A DNA stretch of 64,000 bases from Elizabethkingia miricola (GTDB taxonomy: Bacteria > Bacteroidota > Bacteroidia > Flavobacteriales > Weeksellaceae). Shown piece by piece: positions 53,801 through 61,024 of the stretch (position 1 is its first letter; every line of letters begins with the position of its first letter). The stretch covers positions 1 to 64,000 of the forward strand of contig NZ_LSGQ01000006.1 in the NCBI RefSeq assembly GCF_001675285.1, given 5' to 3'. Under the pieces are notes generated by a model. The model did no database searches, was not told the origin of the DNA, and saw nothing but the letters and a program-made list of their open reading frames with translations. Made by a program: the position numbers and the translations under genes.

Positions 53801-53953
53801 ACTGTCTAATGACGTCCGAAGTGCATCCACGTTATCAATGGAAATAGAATCATCTTTATGAGTATAAGAATCCAGAAGGTCACCGAATTGTTCTTCAGTG
53901 GGTTTCTTGCCTTTCTGAAAATATGTTTTTAATGTATTACGAGGTCTTTTCAT
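50900..53953 (-). CDS. Tail fibre with CotH-kinase-like domain
   Basis: A 1017-residue protein. The start (KRPRNTLKTYFQKGKKPTEE) is typical of Bacteroidota phage tail fibres. Residues about 60-620 carry several similar beta modules (GKIYATPKDI, YYTTPHDINN and KYTTPVDIYA mark their ends). From about 630 a CotH-type domain follows: YEVQGSSSAAYPEKNWTISL, VNYIDPTHVRNISANRIWEQ, and LFTPYDLDSWAADVFG near 896-909. CotH proteins are atypical protein kinases; the DLD motif fits their metal-binding acid pair. It may modify a receptor or the fibre itself. Confidence 0.82.
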   Translation of the reverse strand: MKRPRNTLKTYFQKGKKPTEEQFGDLLDSYTHKDDSISIDNVDALRTSLDSKLDKGAESSLIAAFDEKVKQAEDANKAYLGIAEQSSIAPEFGSFWYKVEAGNITTFANLIDSASNPISTVADDFEKDGTYFDVTIEVKNRIAKKVKSKKDSSKTPKWNKDVQYTKGTQTLFSGRMWESNTISKGDLPGVSDRWDEVIGSKYTTPVDIYAISRYIRADGEFGGFDAYIGSDKVMLKQGEKISAKLVGEYIGNIALGVWSLDGIFQPSQSMFFKDNANVHEYNYTATGDCLVAVCTLRSGGTPIGGAEIGYFGITNLDINNERSSNGVAGYSEFKKFKDNKTLTILDSSIFKGIGYFTPEGQLSGYYPQLRFTDLFKLNNGDHVECLSNIQGILVFELDKKTVRNVPSPINVDGEPERKLFSYTADAECYVVFQSGLVNDVPSASVKVMSNYYTTPHDINNISSSNSVASYKEVKQLLDNNKISNYSVSFLRNVGYNDGQGVNPSVPDWRYSNLIFVSKGSSISAYLGTEKYDPDPNGEQVNVLIRVYNSDGVTLKTVIRGNFVGMGTVGYVTEEDCYIGFNSFYSSAMPSITINEGKIYATPKDITGGSGGGVGKFIPNITENNPKQLIKIALTTTDPIPEAKGTLMKGSGTLEIDNVKYDLFMTYEVQGSSSAAYPEKNWTISLYSDAGFTTSKKIRLANLLPYSEYVLKVNYIDPTHVRNISANRIWEQMIQTRTGFPKRETDWALIGKQHPENMETGALGHVEGYPAILTINGVFYGIGTVNIGKKNDNYDLLKDDQTHIQIELANAVDFHLMNNTEVRVPKTVIALTNQNIQKFATMAAKVGAEFSAAARQMLWSTNVVDFYLLLEFFQLIDCVSRNSHIMSYNSFDKVLFTPYDLDSWAADVFGNPSSNPEASVWDTAVNVPDNTIIFWRDKVGTEYRQEILNRYAYLRSCGVFSLDNFYNVTRNLTLKFERSNYEKDVTKWNKMRDNTIQLLYNYMDRRIKYLDVRFGYIK

Positions 53954-53957
53954 TATA

Positions 53958-54854
53958 TTAACCTTTAAATCTGATAAATATTACTACTCTAAAAGGGTTC
54001 ATAATATCATGAGCCCCGTCACCACCCAGAGTGTTGGTGTTACCCGCCCAAGCTTCGCCGCCTGCGGATGTTATGGTATAATTCCAATCTTCATTGTCAT
54101 TAGGTGAATCACCTTTTCCGGCAGCGGTTCCGTTTGGATTGTTGGCAATTGTTGCCGTATTCATTCCATCACCACCAAATATTTTAAAGCTGTGCCTAGG
54201 CAGTTCCGACATAGTGAGTGTATGCTTTTTATTTCCTCCAGCTTGTAATACCTGGGCAAAATCCAGATCATCAGGATTTAGTCCTATAGGAAAACGTCCT
54301 CTAAATTCGGTCGCTTCTTCCCAACCTTCCGGAATTTCATTTGCCGGACGCATAAATAGTACAGGTGCATTCCCGTCAAGAATTGGCTTAGATGCACGCT
54401 CCAATTTGGTTAAACGAGCTTCAATTTGCTGAAGCGGAACTGTGGGAATAAAATCTTCAATATTTTTAAACCTCGCTTCAAGAGTATTTAAAGGAGGTAT
54501 TCTTTTAAAGGCTGTCCAGGCAAAATAATCATTTGAAAAACCGAAAGTGGCAAACCGATATTTAATAACATCTTTCATTTCACCTGTTTCAAATTTCTTC
54601 TGGGTAATGATTTCACGAATAATAACAGTATTCTGTTTAGCACCACCTTTGAAATCTAATAGCTCATTATTAATCATCACTACGCCATCGCTAACCGTTG
54701 CACCTCCGCCAGCTTCTGTACATCCGGAAATTATAGCCAGATTACCGGCTACTCTTGCAACGCCTTCGATAATAGAATAAGCGTCCTGTATATCTGATAG
54801 GGTTTCGGTAGTTACCTTAAAACCTCCTGTTTGATTGAAATTAAATGTTTTCAT
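53958..54854 (-). CDS. Tail fibre / collar-domain protein
   Basis: A 298-residue protein. The N-terminal half is a baseplate-attached beta region (FNFNQTGGFKVTTETLSDIQ). The C-terminal third is a phage tail-collar-like fold (PEGWEEATEFRGRFPIGLNP, then KHTLTMSELPRHSFKIFGGDG and a glycine-rich end with NPFRVVIFIRFKG). It is the short-fibre or tip protein, lying 4 bp before the large fibre gene and overlapping the upstream baseplate gene by 4 bp. Confidence 0.8.
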   Translation of the reverse strand: MKTFNFNQTGGFKVTTETLSDIQDAYSIIEGVARVAGNLAIISGCTEAGGGATVSDGVVMINNELLDFKGGAKQNTVIIREIITQKKFETGEMKDVIKYRFATFGFSNDYFAWTAFKRIPPLNTLEARFKNIEDFIPTVPLQQIEARLTKLERASKPILDGNAPVLFMRPANEIPEGWEEATEFRGRFPIGLNPDDLDFAQVLQAGGNKKHTLTMSELPRHSFKIFGGDGMNTATIANNPNGTAAGKGDSPNDNEDWNYTITSAGGEAWAGNTNTLGGDGAHDIMNPFRVVIFIRFKG

Positions 54855-55309
54855 ATGAGTTCTATTCTAAAGCGTTTAGATGCAAGTCTGTAATAGTCTA
54901 CAGTATTATATATCTGATCATAATAGTCTGTTAATGCTTTTGGCACTTTTACGATGAAATCTACCTGATCATCCGAAAATTCACTGGCGGGATATAAGGC
55001 TAATTCACCCAGGTATTTTGGTTTATTTTCTGCATCCGTATAGATGTAGGTTTCCTGTTTATTTATTGGATCTTCTATGGTTATCCTCCTGTCTGAATCA
55101 AACTTATCATTCAAAAGCCCTCGCAAATTGCATAACTGGCTATTATGTACTGCACGCTCTATATTATAATTACGGTTGTTGTTAAACTCATCATTTACAG
55201 TGTCCATGTGGGCAGTAAGAACGTTAACAACTGCAATCATAGAAGGAGACCTCCAATTTATCGGAAGGTTTAAAGCTCCCAGTTTGCGAAAATCTACTTT
55301 ATACCACAT
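54851..55309 (-). CDS. Baseplate protein, positional analogue of P2 gpI
   Basis: A 152-residue soluble protein (FRKLGALNLPINWRSPSMIA; DFIVKVPKALTDYYDQIYNT). No family recognised from sequence. It lies between the baseplate J-like gene and the fibre, exactly where P2-type phages encode gpI, and overlaps both neighbours slightly, so a tail-completion role is inferred. Confidence 0.6.
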   Translation of the reverse strand: MWYKVDFRKLGALNLPINWRSPSMIAVVNVLTAHMDTVNDEFNNNRNYNIERAVHNSQLCNLRGLLNDKFDSDRRITIEDPINKQETYIYTDAENKPKYLGELALYPASEFSDDQVDFIVKVPKALTDYYDQIYNTVDYYRLASKRFRIELI

Positions 55310-56153
55310 TTTTAACTGTTTTATATTCTATTACTGTACTCGGCCAGTCGACATCGAAATATCCTGACTCCGGTATTTTACTGATAAATATTGGTTCATA
55401 GTTGCCATAGCCTCCGGTTTTAGGATCAAGCCATTTAGAATCCGCAGTGAATAACCAAGGATCAATAACACCAGGAACTTTTTGCAATTTATCTACCAGG
55501 CTATTAAGCATTAATTCACCATTGAAAGGAAGTTCCTTCATAAATTCATTGATAGCATCCTCAAAAGGTTTGTTCCCTTGTAAACGGTGAAAACCGTTTT
55601 CATCGATTATTTTATCATCTACCTTTATTTGAAGATGCATTTTTAAAATATCCGGCAGGTAGTTAATAATTGTGATTTTCACACCTGCATCTCTATACTC
55701 GTTTGCGTATGTTCTAAAACCATTATACTGGCTTTCTGTAATTGGTGACAATTTCCCTTCGGTTTCAGTGGCAATCTTTAAAATTAAACGGCTTTCCTTG
55801 TCGTCTTCAGATATAGCAGCATATTTGATAATTTTAGAAGCTTCAATTTGCTCTGGCGTTTTTCCGGTATTATCAAACTGATCTTTATCAGGTAAGAGCT
55901 GAAAACCGTATTGAAAAGCTTTAGCCTTTTCTCTGTACCATAAAAGGCCGTGAGCTTTCTCCTTTCTAAGTAAGACTTCCAATTCTGCCTGATGAGCTGC
56001 AAATATTTGCTCATGGGTATAGATCGCAAAAGCCACAATATAAAACATCAATTTCCATACTGCTGCCTTTGAATTGGATGTAAGGCCGCTTAATTCGGCT
56101 TGTCTTTCTTTTTCGGCTAAAAGCGCATTATATATGTCTGTAATGGTTCTCAT
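55299..56153 (-). CDS. Baseplate J/gp47-like wedge protein
   Basis: A 284-residue protein: N-terminal helical part (TDIYNALLAEKERQAELSGL, YTHEQIFAAHQAELEVLLRK), then a beta/alpha region with KITIINYLPDILKMHLQIKV, NEFMKELPFNGELMLNSLVDKL and QKVPGVIDPWLF, the pattern of the gpJ C-terminal half. Placed after gp25 and LysM genes and before the fibre genes. It forms the outer wedge of a contractile baseplate. Confidence 0.72.
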   Translation of the reverse strand: MRTITDIYNALLAEKERQAELSGLTSNSKAAVWKLMFYIVAFAIYTHEQIFAAHQAELEVLLRKEKAHGLLWYREKAKAFQYGFQLLPDKDQFDNTGKTPEQIEASKIIKYAAISEDDKESRLILKIATETEGKLSPITESQYNGFRTYANEYRDAGVKITIINYLPDILKMHLQIKVDDKIIDENGFHRLQGNKPFEDAINEFMKELPFNGELMLNSLVDKLQKVPGVIDPWLFTADSKWLDPKTGGYGNYEPIFISKIPESGYFDVDWPSTVIEYKTVKNVV

Positions 56154-56437
56154 TGTACTTTAAAGTTCTTTTCTATTTCCCAGTAGTTAATCCCTTCAGG
56201 GTAATTAATGTCTTTATCTCTGATAGCGGTTGCAGGTTCCAGCTTTTTGGCTGCATAATAGTTTTTCACATCAGCATCCCATTCCATTTCAGGAATAATC
56301 AGCTCCGATCCCGGTTCTAAATCATCCGTTATACTGATATTATTTGCTATAGCAATGAAAATGGCATTTTCAGCCTTTCCCGTGGCTTTTATGGCAATAT
56401 CTAAAAGCGATTGATTATGTAGTACTGTTACTGCCAT
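56150..56437 (-). CDS. LysM-type tail protein
   Basis: A 95-residue protein. It begins with a LysM-like motif (LHNQSLLDIAIKATGKAENA, IAIANNISITDDLEPGSELIIPE), like P2 gpX and related tail proteins. The second half is a polar extension. It overlaps the holin gene by 23 bp and the J-like gene by 4 bp. Confidence 0.78.
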   Translation of the reverse strand: MAVTVLHNQSLLDIAIKATGKAENAIFIAIANNISITDDLEPGSELIIPEMEWDADVKNYYAAKKLEPATAIRDKDINYPEGINYWEIEKNFKVQ

Positions 56438-56954
56438 TGGTGAAATCGTTGTAAGTTTTCTTAGCTTCTTTTGCCTTGTTCACAATCTTTTTTAGCATAC
56501 CCCAGATACTGAAGCCGGCACGAGGTAAATTCTCAAAGAATATGGAGTAAAACTCAATTGCACAGCTAATGGCCATTGCAATAAAGGTGAGTGTTATTTC
56601 ATGGTCAATCCAGCTTAACTCAAAAGGTTTAATCCGGAATATCATTTCTAAACACCAGGACAGAATTATGAATAAAAAATAAGTAACAATTTTTATAAGG
56701 CTTAAGCGTGTTTTCTCACTTGTAAAGCCATTGGTTCTGAATCTTCCTTCTTTCTTTTCACGCTTCCATACCGCCCATGATGCAAGAACACCTGTAATAT
56801 AATCAGCCAAAAGCAGTCCTAATAATAGAAAGATCATTAAATGATAACTACTTAAGGATATAGACAGTCCCATTGCAGGAATCAGAACAGAGGGCTTTTT
56901 AACTGCTGTAATAATAGTCCAGATATATTTTCCGTATACATGCAATTCTTTCAT
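56415..56954 (-). CDS. Phage holin
   Basis: A 179-residue protein with four predicted transmembrane segments (about 22-38, 42-60, 88-108, 122-142) and the toxin-secretion/phage-lysis holin pattern (LADYITGVLASWAVWKREKK; SEKTRLSLIKIVTYFL). It would permeabilise the inner membrane at lysis. It lies inside the baseplate gene block, not beside an endolysin; no endolysin gene is recognised in the window. Confidence 0.85.
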   Translation of the reverse strand: MKELHVYGKYIWTIITAVKKPSVLIPAMGLSISLSSYHLMIFLLLGLLLADYITGVLASWAVWKREKKEGRFRTNGFTSEKTRLSLIKIVTYFLFIILSWCLEMIFRIKPFELSWIDHEITLTFIAMAISCAIEFYSIFFENLPRAGFSIWGMLKKIVNKAKEAKKTYNDFTNGSNSTT

Positions 56955-57241
56955 TATATATTAATTTTTAAGTTTTCATAGCCTCCGGAGAGATCTATGT
57001 CCGGATCCGGATAACCATCATACTCCAGTTGTATCTTTAAATCACGTTTAAACGCCAGATCGTTCGGGTTTTTCTTTAACTGCAGCTGAGCTCCAAAGCC
57101 TAACATGGGAAACTCTTTAAACTCTCCCGGATGCGCCAGCACAATATCCTTTACATGCTGAGTATCGGATGGACCAATGACAAAATCACCATTTCTGATC
57201 ACCAGGGATCCGTCTTCGTTTAAGCTGATATCCTCTCTCAT
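56954..57241 (-). CDS. gpW/gp25-family baseplate wedge protein
   Basis: A 95-residue protein with the features of the gp25 family: DTQHVKDIVLAHPGEFKEFP, a GFGAQLQLKKNP core and a C-terminal beta strand. It forms the inner wedge that contacts the sheath. It is immediately upstream of the holin gene with a 1-bp overlap. Confidence 0.85.
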   Translation of the reverse strand: MREDISLNEDGSLVIRNGDFVIGPSDTQHVKDIVLAHPGEFKEFPMLGFGAQLQLKKNPNDLAFKRDLKIQLEYDGYPDPDIDLSGGYENLKINI

Positions 57242-57242
57242 T

Positions 57243-57440
57243 CTATTGTATTTTTCCGGTTCCTGTAAATGCTCCCTGATTAGAAGTTCCTGTAATCGAA
57301 ATTGTAAGAGACTTTAAATAGGCTTCAAAAGCATCAGCAAGTTTTCTGGCAAACTGTTCTTTTGCCTTCTCTTCATCCGTTTCTTCTCGGAGCTCGTCCT
57401 GGATCTGAATAATCTTCTGTACTAAAATTTCCTTTTCCAT
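57243..57440 (-). CDS. Small phage protein, unknown
   Basis: A 65-residue protein: a charged helix (KIIQIQDELREETDEEKAKE) then a Gly/Thr-rich tail (ISITGTSNQGAFTGTGKIQ). It sits between the spike and gp25 genes with a 1-bp overlap upstream and 1-bp gap downstream. A baseplate accessory role is inferred from position only. Confidence 0.65.
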   Translation of the reverse strand: MEKEILVQKIIQIQDELREETDEEKAKEQFARKLADAFEAYLKSLTISITGTSNQGAFTGTGKIQ

Positions 57441-57934
57441 TACTTAAGCAGTGCCTGTGAAGCTTCTTTTAATTCATTAAACTTTAGTTTATCTGCAGGG
57501 GAAAATTTCCCTGGTCCGGAAGGCGTGGTAATGATTGCATTTTTTAGCTGATCAAAGCCTTCAGAGAGTATTTTTTTTAAACTGCTCTCTTGGTTACTGA
57601 TTTCAAATTTTCCACCGGACATTTCAAACTTTGCTCCGGATATGGTCATGATCACTTTTTCAACTTCAGTATACTTTACAATAGCTGTTTCAGCAGCTTC
57701 ATTTTCCACAACCAGGCAAAGAACCTGAGAGCCTATTTTTGGATAGATCAGAATCTGATCATCAAAAGCCTGGTCAATTGCACTGAGGCGAACATCCTCC
57801 AGATCCGGAAGATCTTCACGCGATACAGTACAAGTCATTCCTGAAATAGAAACTACAGTTCCGATGGAGGTTTGGTATTTTACACTTCCGGATCTGGCAG
57901 CCTGATTTCGGATTACCTCAATAAACTTTTCCAC
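57440..57934 (-). CDS. Baseplate spike-like protein (gpV type)
   Basis: A 164-residue protein. The first part is an OB-like domain (YQTSIGTVVSISGMTCTVSR; QILIYPKIGSQVLCLVVENE), then a beta-repeat section (MTISGAKFEMSGGKFEISNQ) and a short helical tail. This is the layout of short P2 gpV-like spikes. Its start overlaps the spanin gene by 22 bp. Confidence 0.75.
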   Translation of the reverse strand: MEKFIEVIRNQAARSGSVKYQTSIGTVVSISGMTCTVSREDLPDLEDVRLSAIDQAFDDQILIYPKIGSQVLCLVVENEAAETAIVKYTEVEKVIMTISGAKFEMSGGKFEISNQESSLKKILSEGFDQLKNAIITTPSGPGKFSPADKLKFNELKEASQALLK

Positions 57935-58446
57935 GGTATTTTAATTATAATAAACACCAGAAGTCCCCAAAAGACGATTTTCCCCAGTGTGAGATAAAAT
58001 ATTTGATACCTGGTAAGTTCTGCAGGAACTTCTACCTGTTTTATGACCGGATAAGGAACCGGTGTTTCTATAGTTCTGTTGGTATGCTCCTTTATATATT
58101 TCTCTTTCCACTTTAAAAATAATTCCTGGGCTTCTGTTATAACCTGGACTGATAACTTTCCGTTCTCCAGGGAAACATTTGTTTTAGCATTTTCCGTTTG
58201 TTTAGTTACCGGATCACGCAGTACCGGCTTATTGTTTATACATTCAATCCAGGCCTCGTAATAAACAGAATCCGGTTTGCTTACCAGAACAGTGTCTCTT
58301 TGAAAAATTGTTACTGTTTTAGTAGTACTGGTGCTATCCTTTGCTTTTACTACCACCGGCTGCGGTGTTGGTATCGCTTTTCTTTTTGCGCTGCACCCGG
58401 GGAGTAATAGTAATATGACCATAAGTAGGCCGATTATATTCTTCAT
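57913..58446 (-). CDS. Candidate unimolecular spanin (u-spanin)
   Basis: A 177-residue protein with a lipoprotein signal (VILLLLPGC, Cys about 18) and a C-terminal transmembrane helix (about 150-170, ending IIIKIPWKSLLR). Between them is a polar periplasmic stretch with PTPQPVVVKAK and a helical segment. A protein anchored in both membranes this way is the defining layout of u-spanins, which fuse inner and outer membranes at the last step of lysis. It overlaps the hub gene by 113 bp in another frame, and the spike gene by 22 bp. Confidence 0.65.
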   Translation of the reverse strand: MKNIIGLLMVILLLLPGCSAKRKAIPTPQPVVVKAKDSTSTTKTVTIFQRDTVLVSKPDSVYYEAWIECINNKPVLRDPVTKQTENAKTNVSLENGKLSVQVITEAQELFLKWKEKYIKEHTNRTIETPVPYPVIKQVEVPAELTRYQIFYLTLGKIVFWGLLVFIIIKIPWKSLLR

Positions 58447-59455
58447 TGCTTTTGATTTTTGATGAAATTTTATTTTGTCTTTTTATTCCGTCTGTTTCAT
58501 TAATGGTGGTCGTTACACCATCAATAAAATACTGTCCGTCACGATATCCTGTAGGATAGTTAGGATCTTTTATATTTGCTGAGTCTCCAGGTTCTGTCCT
58601 GGGGAAGAACCAGCCGTCAATACTTCCTTCGTAACCGTCAAATACCATAGAGTTATAATACTTCTCTGCCCATTCTTTAAGCTGCTGTTGATTAAGATTT
58701 AAAGGAGCGTGCAGCGATATTTCACTTTCTCCCGGATCACCGAATTCATAGGTTACTTTTTTGCTGGCACTTCCTTTTTGCATGGACACCGCCTTAATAA
58801 ATCTTTTCCTAGAGTCTTTGACTTTATACTTCAGATCTGTACTCTCCCGGATGTTTTTCCCGAATGTAAAATCATGTACTGCCTGAGGTTTAAAATCCAC
58901 TGTTAAACCGGCATAAAGCTTCCGATCTTTAAAGAAGCATCTAACCATGTACTTTTCCTTTAGGCTTTCAATTACCTGGTAAGGGGTTGCTCTCTCGATC
59001 TGGAATTTACCCAGAGGTATATCCAAAGCTTCAATTTCATAACCCGGAGCGATGAACTTCAGGACCTCTTTTAAGGTTGTCGATGAAAATGTTTTATTGA
59101 TCATCGGCATTTTTTTAAGCTTCAGCATTTCGTCTTCACACTCCAGAATAATTGGTATTTCAGCACCTATGTCGGTTATATATCCTGAAAACTCTGTATA
59201 TAGTTCTCCATTATATCCGGCCTCAATCAGTATCGAATCATTTACCTGCAGATAATCCAGAAGGTTTTTCTGTGCAATCGATTCACCTTTATCGTTAAGC
59301 TTGGCGTTTTTAAATTCCCTGGGCAGCTCTATTTTTGCAGTGTCAGAAAATTTTTCAATCGTGCTCTCAATGGTAATTGATTTCACAACTGAAAACTGAA
59401 GCTTTCTGGCAATGGTAATCCTGACATCAATGTTATAATAATGATAGTATGACAT
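58334..59455 (-). CDS. Tail hub protein (gpD-like)
   Basis: A 373-residue protein like the baseplate hub proteins of contractile phages: beta-rich N-terminal domains (SVVKSITIESTIEKFSDTAK; ILIEAGYNGELYTEFSGYIT), a middle lysozyme-less module (LKEVLKFIAPGYEI; VIESLKEKYMVRCFF) and a C-terminal domain with DGWFFPRTEPGDSANI. The highly charged last 50 residues overlap the spanin gene. It follows the DUF6046 gene with a 1-bp overlap. Confidence 0.78.
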   Translation of the reverse strand: MSYYHYYNIDVRITIARKLQFSVVKSITIESTIEKFSDTAKIELPREFKNAKLNDKGESIAQKNLLDYLQVNDSILIEAGYNGELYTEFSGYITDIGAEIPIILECEDEMLKLKKMPMINKTFSSTTLKEVLKFIAPGYEIEALDIPLGKFQIERATPYQVIESLKEKYMVRCFFKDRKLYAGLTVDFKPQAVHDFTFGKNIRESTDLKYKVKDSRKRFIKAVSMQKGSASKKVTYEFGDPGESEISLHAPLNLNQQQLKEWAEKYYNSMVFDGYEGSIDGWFFPRTEPGDSANIKDPNYPTGYRDGQYFIDGVTTTINETDGIKRQNKISSKIKSNEEYNRPTYGHITITPRVQRKKKSDTNTAAGGSKSKG

Positions 59456-60057
59456 TATTCATTTGGCTTTAAAAGTGTATAGGTTACCGGGTTAATACTG
59501 CTAGCCTTCAACGTAAACTGGATAGTGTCCGCAAAGCCTTCAACCGGAGTGATATCGACTGATTTTAAATAGATACTTTTAATATCTTTTTCATAGAACT
59601 GCTGGCCAACAACGGAAATAATATCATTATGATTAAATAGCCGGCAAAGCTCTTTTATCTTTTCAGATGGATAGTTATGAACTTCTGTATCGATCAGAAT
59701 TCCTCTGATATCTATGTTCCAGGGCTTTGTTCCCCAGCGTTCGATAACTACAGAATCACCTCCGGAAACATCGGTTTCAATCAGATTCTTATCCTTTGAG
59801 AAATTTATCATTAGTGGCGGTGCATAAATGGAAGAAGTATCACCCTCAAGCATTCCGGAAAATTTCAGCTCCTTATCATTATACTCCATATACACTTCTT
59901 CAAAAGTGCCATCAAAGTCCTCATAAACCTCTACCTGATACTTGTTATCCTCTTTTATTGCCACTACCTGGTTAATCTTATTGCTTATGGCTATGATCCC
60001 AAAAGCAGCTGCATACCTGGCAGCAAGATTAATCACAATAGATTCCCCGTTTGTCAT
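59455..60057 (-). CDS. DUF6046 tail protein (gpU-like position)
   Basis: A 200-residue protein of the DUF6046 type: YQVEVYEDFDGTFEEVYMEY, the RWGTKPWNIDIRGILIDTEV motif and a C-terminal FADTIQFTLKASSINPVTYT. It lies where P2 phages encode gpU, directly after the tail chaperone. In many related prophages the tape measure gene separates these two; here the stop of the chaperone extension and the start of this gene overlap (ATGA-type). Confidence 0.8.
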   Translation of the reverse strand: MTNGESIVINLAARYAAAFGIIAISNKINQVVAIKEDNKYQVEVYEDFDGTFEEVYMEYNDKELKFSGMLEGDTSSIYAPPLMINFSKDKNLIETDVSGGDSVVIERWGTKPWNIDIRGILIDTEVHNYPSEKIKELCRLFNHNDIISVVGQQFYEKDIKSIYLKSVDITPVEGFADTIQFTLKASSINPVTYTLLKPNE

Positions 60058-60257
60058 AACATATCTTTTTTAACACTTAAAAGCCCTTTGTCTGCAAGCC
60101 AGCTGAGCTGTGCCCACTTCATTGCCCATACATGATCCGGAAGTTCTTCCGGGAAAGGTATATGAAGGAATAAGCTCAACAGAGCATCAGCCTTCATATA
60201 CAAATCACCGTCTTCTTTATAGTTTAGTCCGGACCAGGCTTCTAAACTTTCCCAAAC
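60054..60257 (-). CDS. Tail-chaperone extension reached by -1 frameshift
   Basis: A 67-codon open frame in the -1 frame of the chaperone gene. It starts at the slippery site and has no good start of its own (first ATG well inside). It encodes VWESLEAWSGLNYKEDGDLY and a tryptophan-rich end (HVWAMKWAQLSWLADKGLLS). Fused after 103 residues of the chaperone it gives a protein of about 170 residues, the equivalent of lambda gpGT or P2 gpE+E'. Confidence 0.8.
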   Translation of the reverse strand, partial: VWESLEAWSGLNYKEDGDLYMKADALLSLFLHIPFPEELPDHVWAMKWAQLSWLADKGLLSVKKDML

Positions 60258-60565
60258 TTTCCCGTACGAATTGGGATAAGTTCCGTTAACAGTCCTGCTG
60301 CTGCATAGAATAATCCATCATCACCAAGAACTTGTTCTTTACTAGTTAAGACGCAGTTTTTTACCAGAATCTCCTGACCTTTTTTAGGATCCGAATTCAT
60401 AAACTTCATGCTTTGACCTACCACTGATCTGGTAGGGATAATCGCAAGCACTTCGATTTCGTCATTACCATCATCGTCCAATGGCAGGATTAAGGATTTT
60501 AACTTATCTCCATGCTCTTTTTTTAGAGCTTCTTTTTCTTCTTTTGATACTTGTTTAACTGACAT
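60242..60565 (-). CDS. Tail assembly chaperone (gpG/gpE-like)
   Basis: A 107-residue acidic protein (KEHGDKLKSLILPLDDDGND; MNSDPKKGQEILVKNCVLTS) located between the tail tube and the downstream tail genes, as are all tail chaperones. It would bind the tape measure during tail assembly. Most ribosomes stop at 60242; a fraction shift to the -1 frame at the GGGAAAG site. Confidence 0.82.
   Translation of the reverse strand: MSVKQVSKEEKEALKKEHGDKLKSLILPLDDDGNDEIEVLAIIPTRSVVGQSMKFMNSDPKKGQEILVKNCVLTSKEQVLGDDGLFYAAAGLLTELIPIRTGKFGKV
60257..60263 (-). promoter_or_regulatory. Programmed -1 ribosomal frameshift site
   Basis: On the minus strand the chaperone frame reads ACG GGA AAG TTT, so G GGA AAG forms an X XXY YYZ heptamer in the zero frame. 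GGGAAAG is exactly the heptamer used by lambda G-T. The zero-frame stop follows four codons later. Confidence 0.85.
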
Positions 60566-60583
60566 TTTATACTTTATTATAGA

Positions 60584-61024
60584 TTAATTAATAATTCTGG
60601 CCACGGTCTGAGCACCTACGTTCAAATCGACTTTAAGAGCAAAAAGTTCATACTGCTTTTCAAGCCCCATATCACCGGTAACATCACGACCGTCACTTTT
60701 GAATTTTGCCACAATACGATCAACAACAATCATATTATAGTCATTCACATACTCTGTAGTGATAATAAAAGGTTTAATTTTCCTAATATTCCCACCAGCA
60801 GCAACTTCCAAAGGAAGGATATCGGCCATCATGACTGTCATTGAAGCACTAGGTGTATTTTTGCCATGTGACCAGGAAGTGGCATCTACACTCATTGTAT
60901 GATTGAGCTGGTGTTCCTGCTCATTACCATAGGTAAGAGATTTGACATTGATCGGTACACCGTTGATTTGTGTCTTTACATCAACACTATCATAAGCTTT
61001 TCCATTTACGATAATATCACTCAT
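60584..61024 (-). CDS. Tail tube protein
   Basis: A 146-residue beta-rich protein (VDVKTQINGVPINVKSLTYG; TPSASMTVMMADILPLEV; EKQYELFALKVDLNVGAQTV) of tube-protein size, directly after the sheath gene with overlapping stop and start. The family is inferred from position and beta pattern rather than recognised motifs. Confidence 0.7.
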   Translation of the reverse strand: MSDIIVNGKAYDSVDVKTQINGVPINVKSLTYGNEQEHQLNHTMSVDATSWSHGKNTPSASMTVMMADILPLEVAAGGNIRKIKPFIITTEYVNDYNMIVVDRIVAKFKSDGRDVTGDMGLEKQYELFALKVDLNVGAQTVARIIN

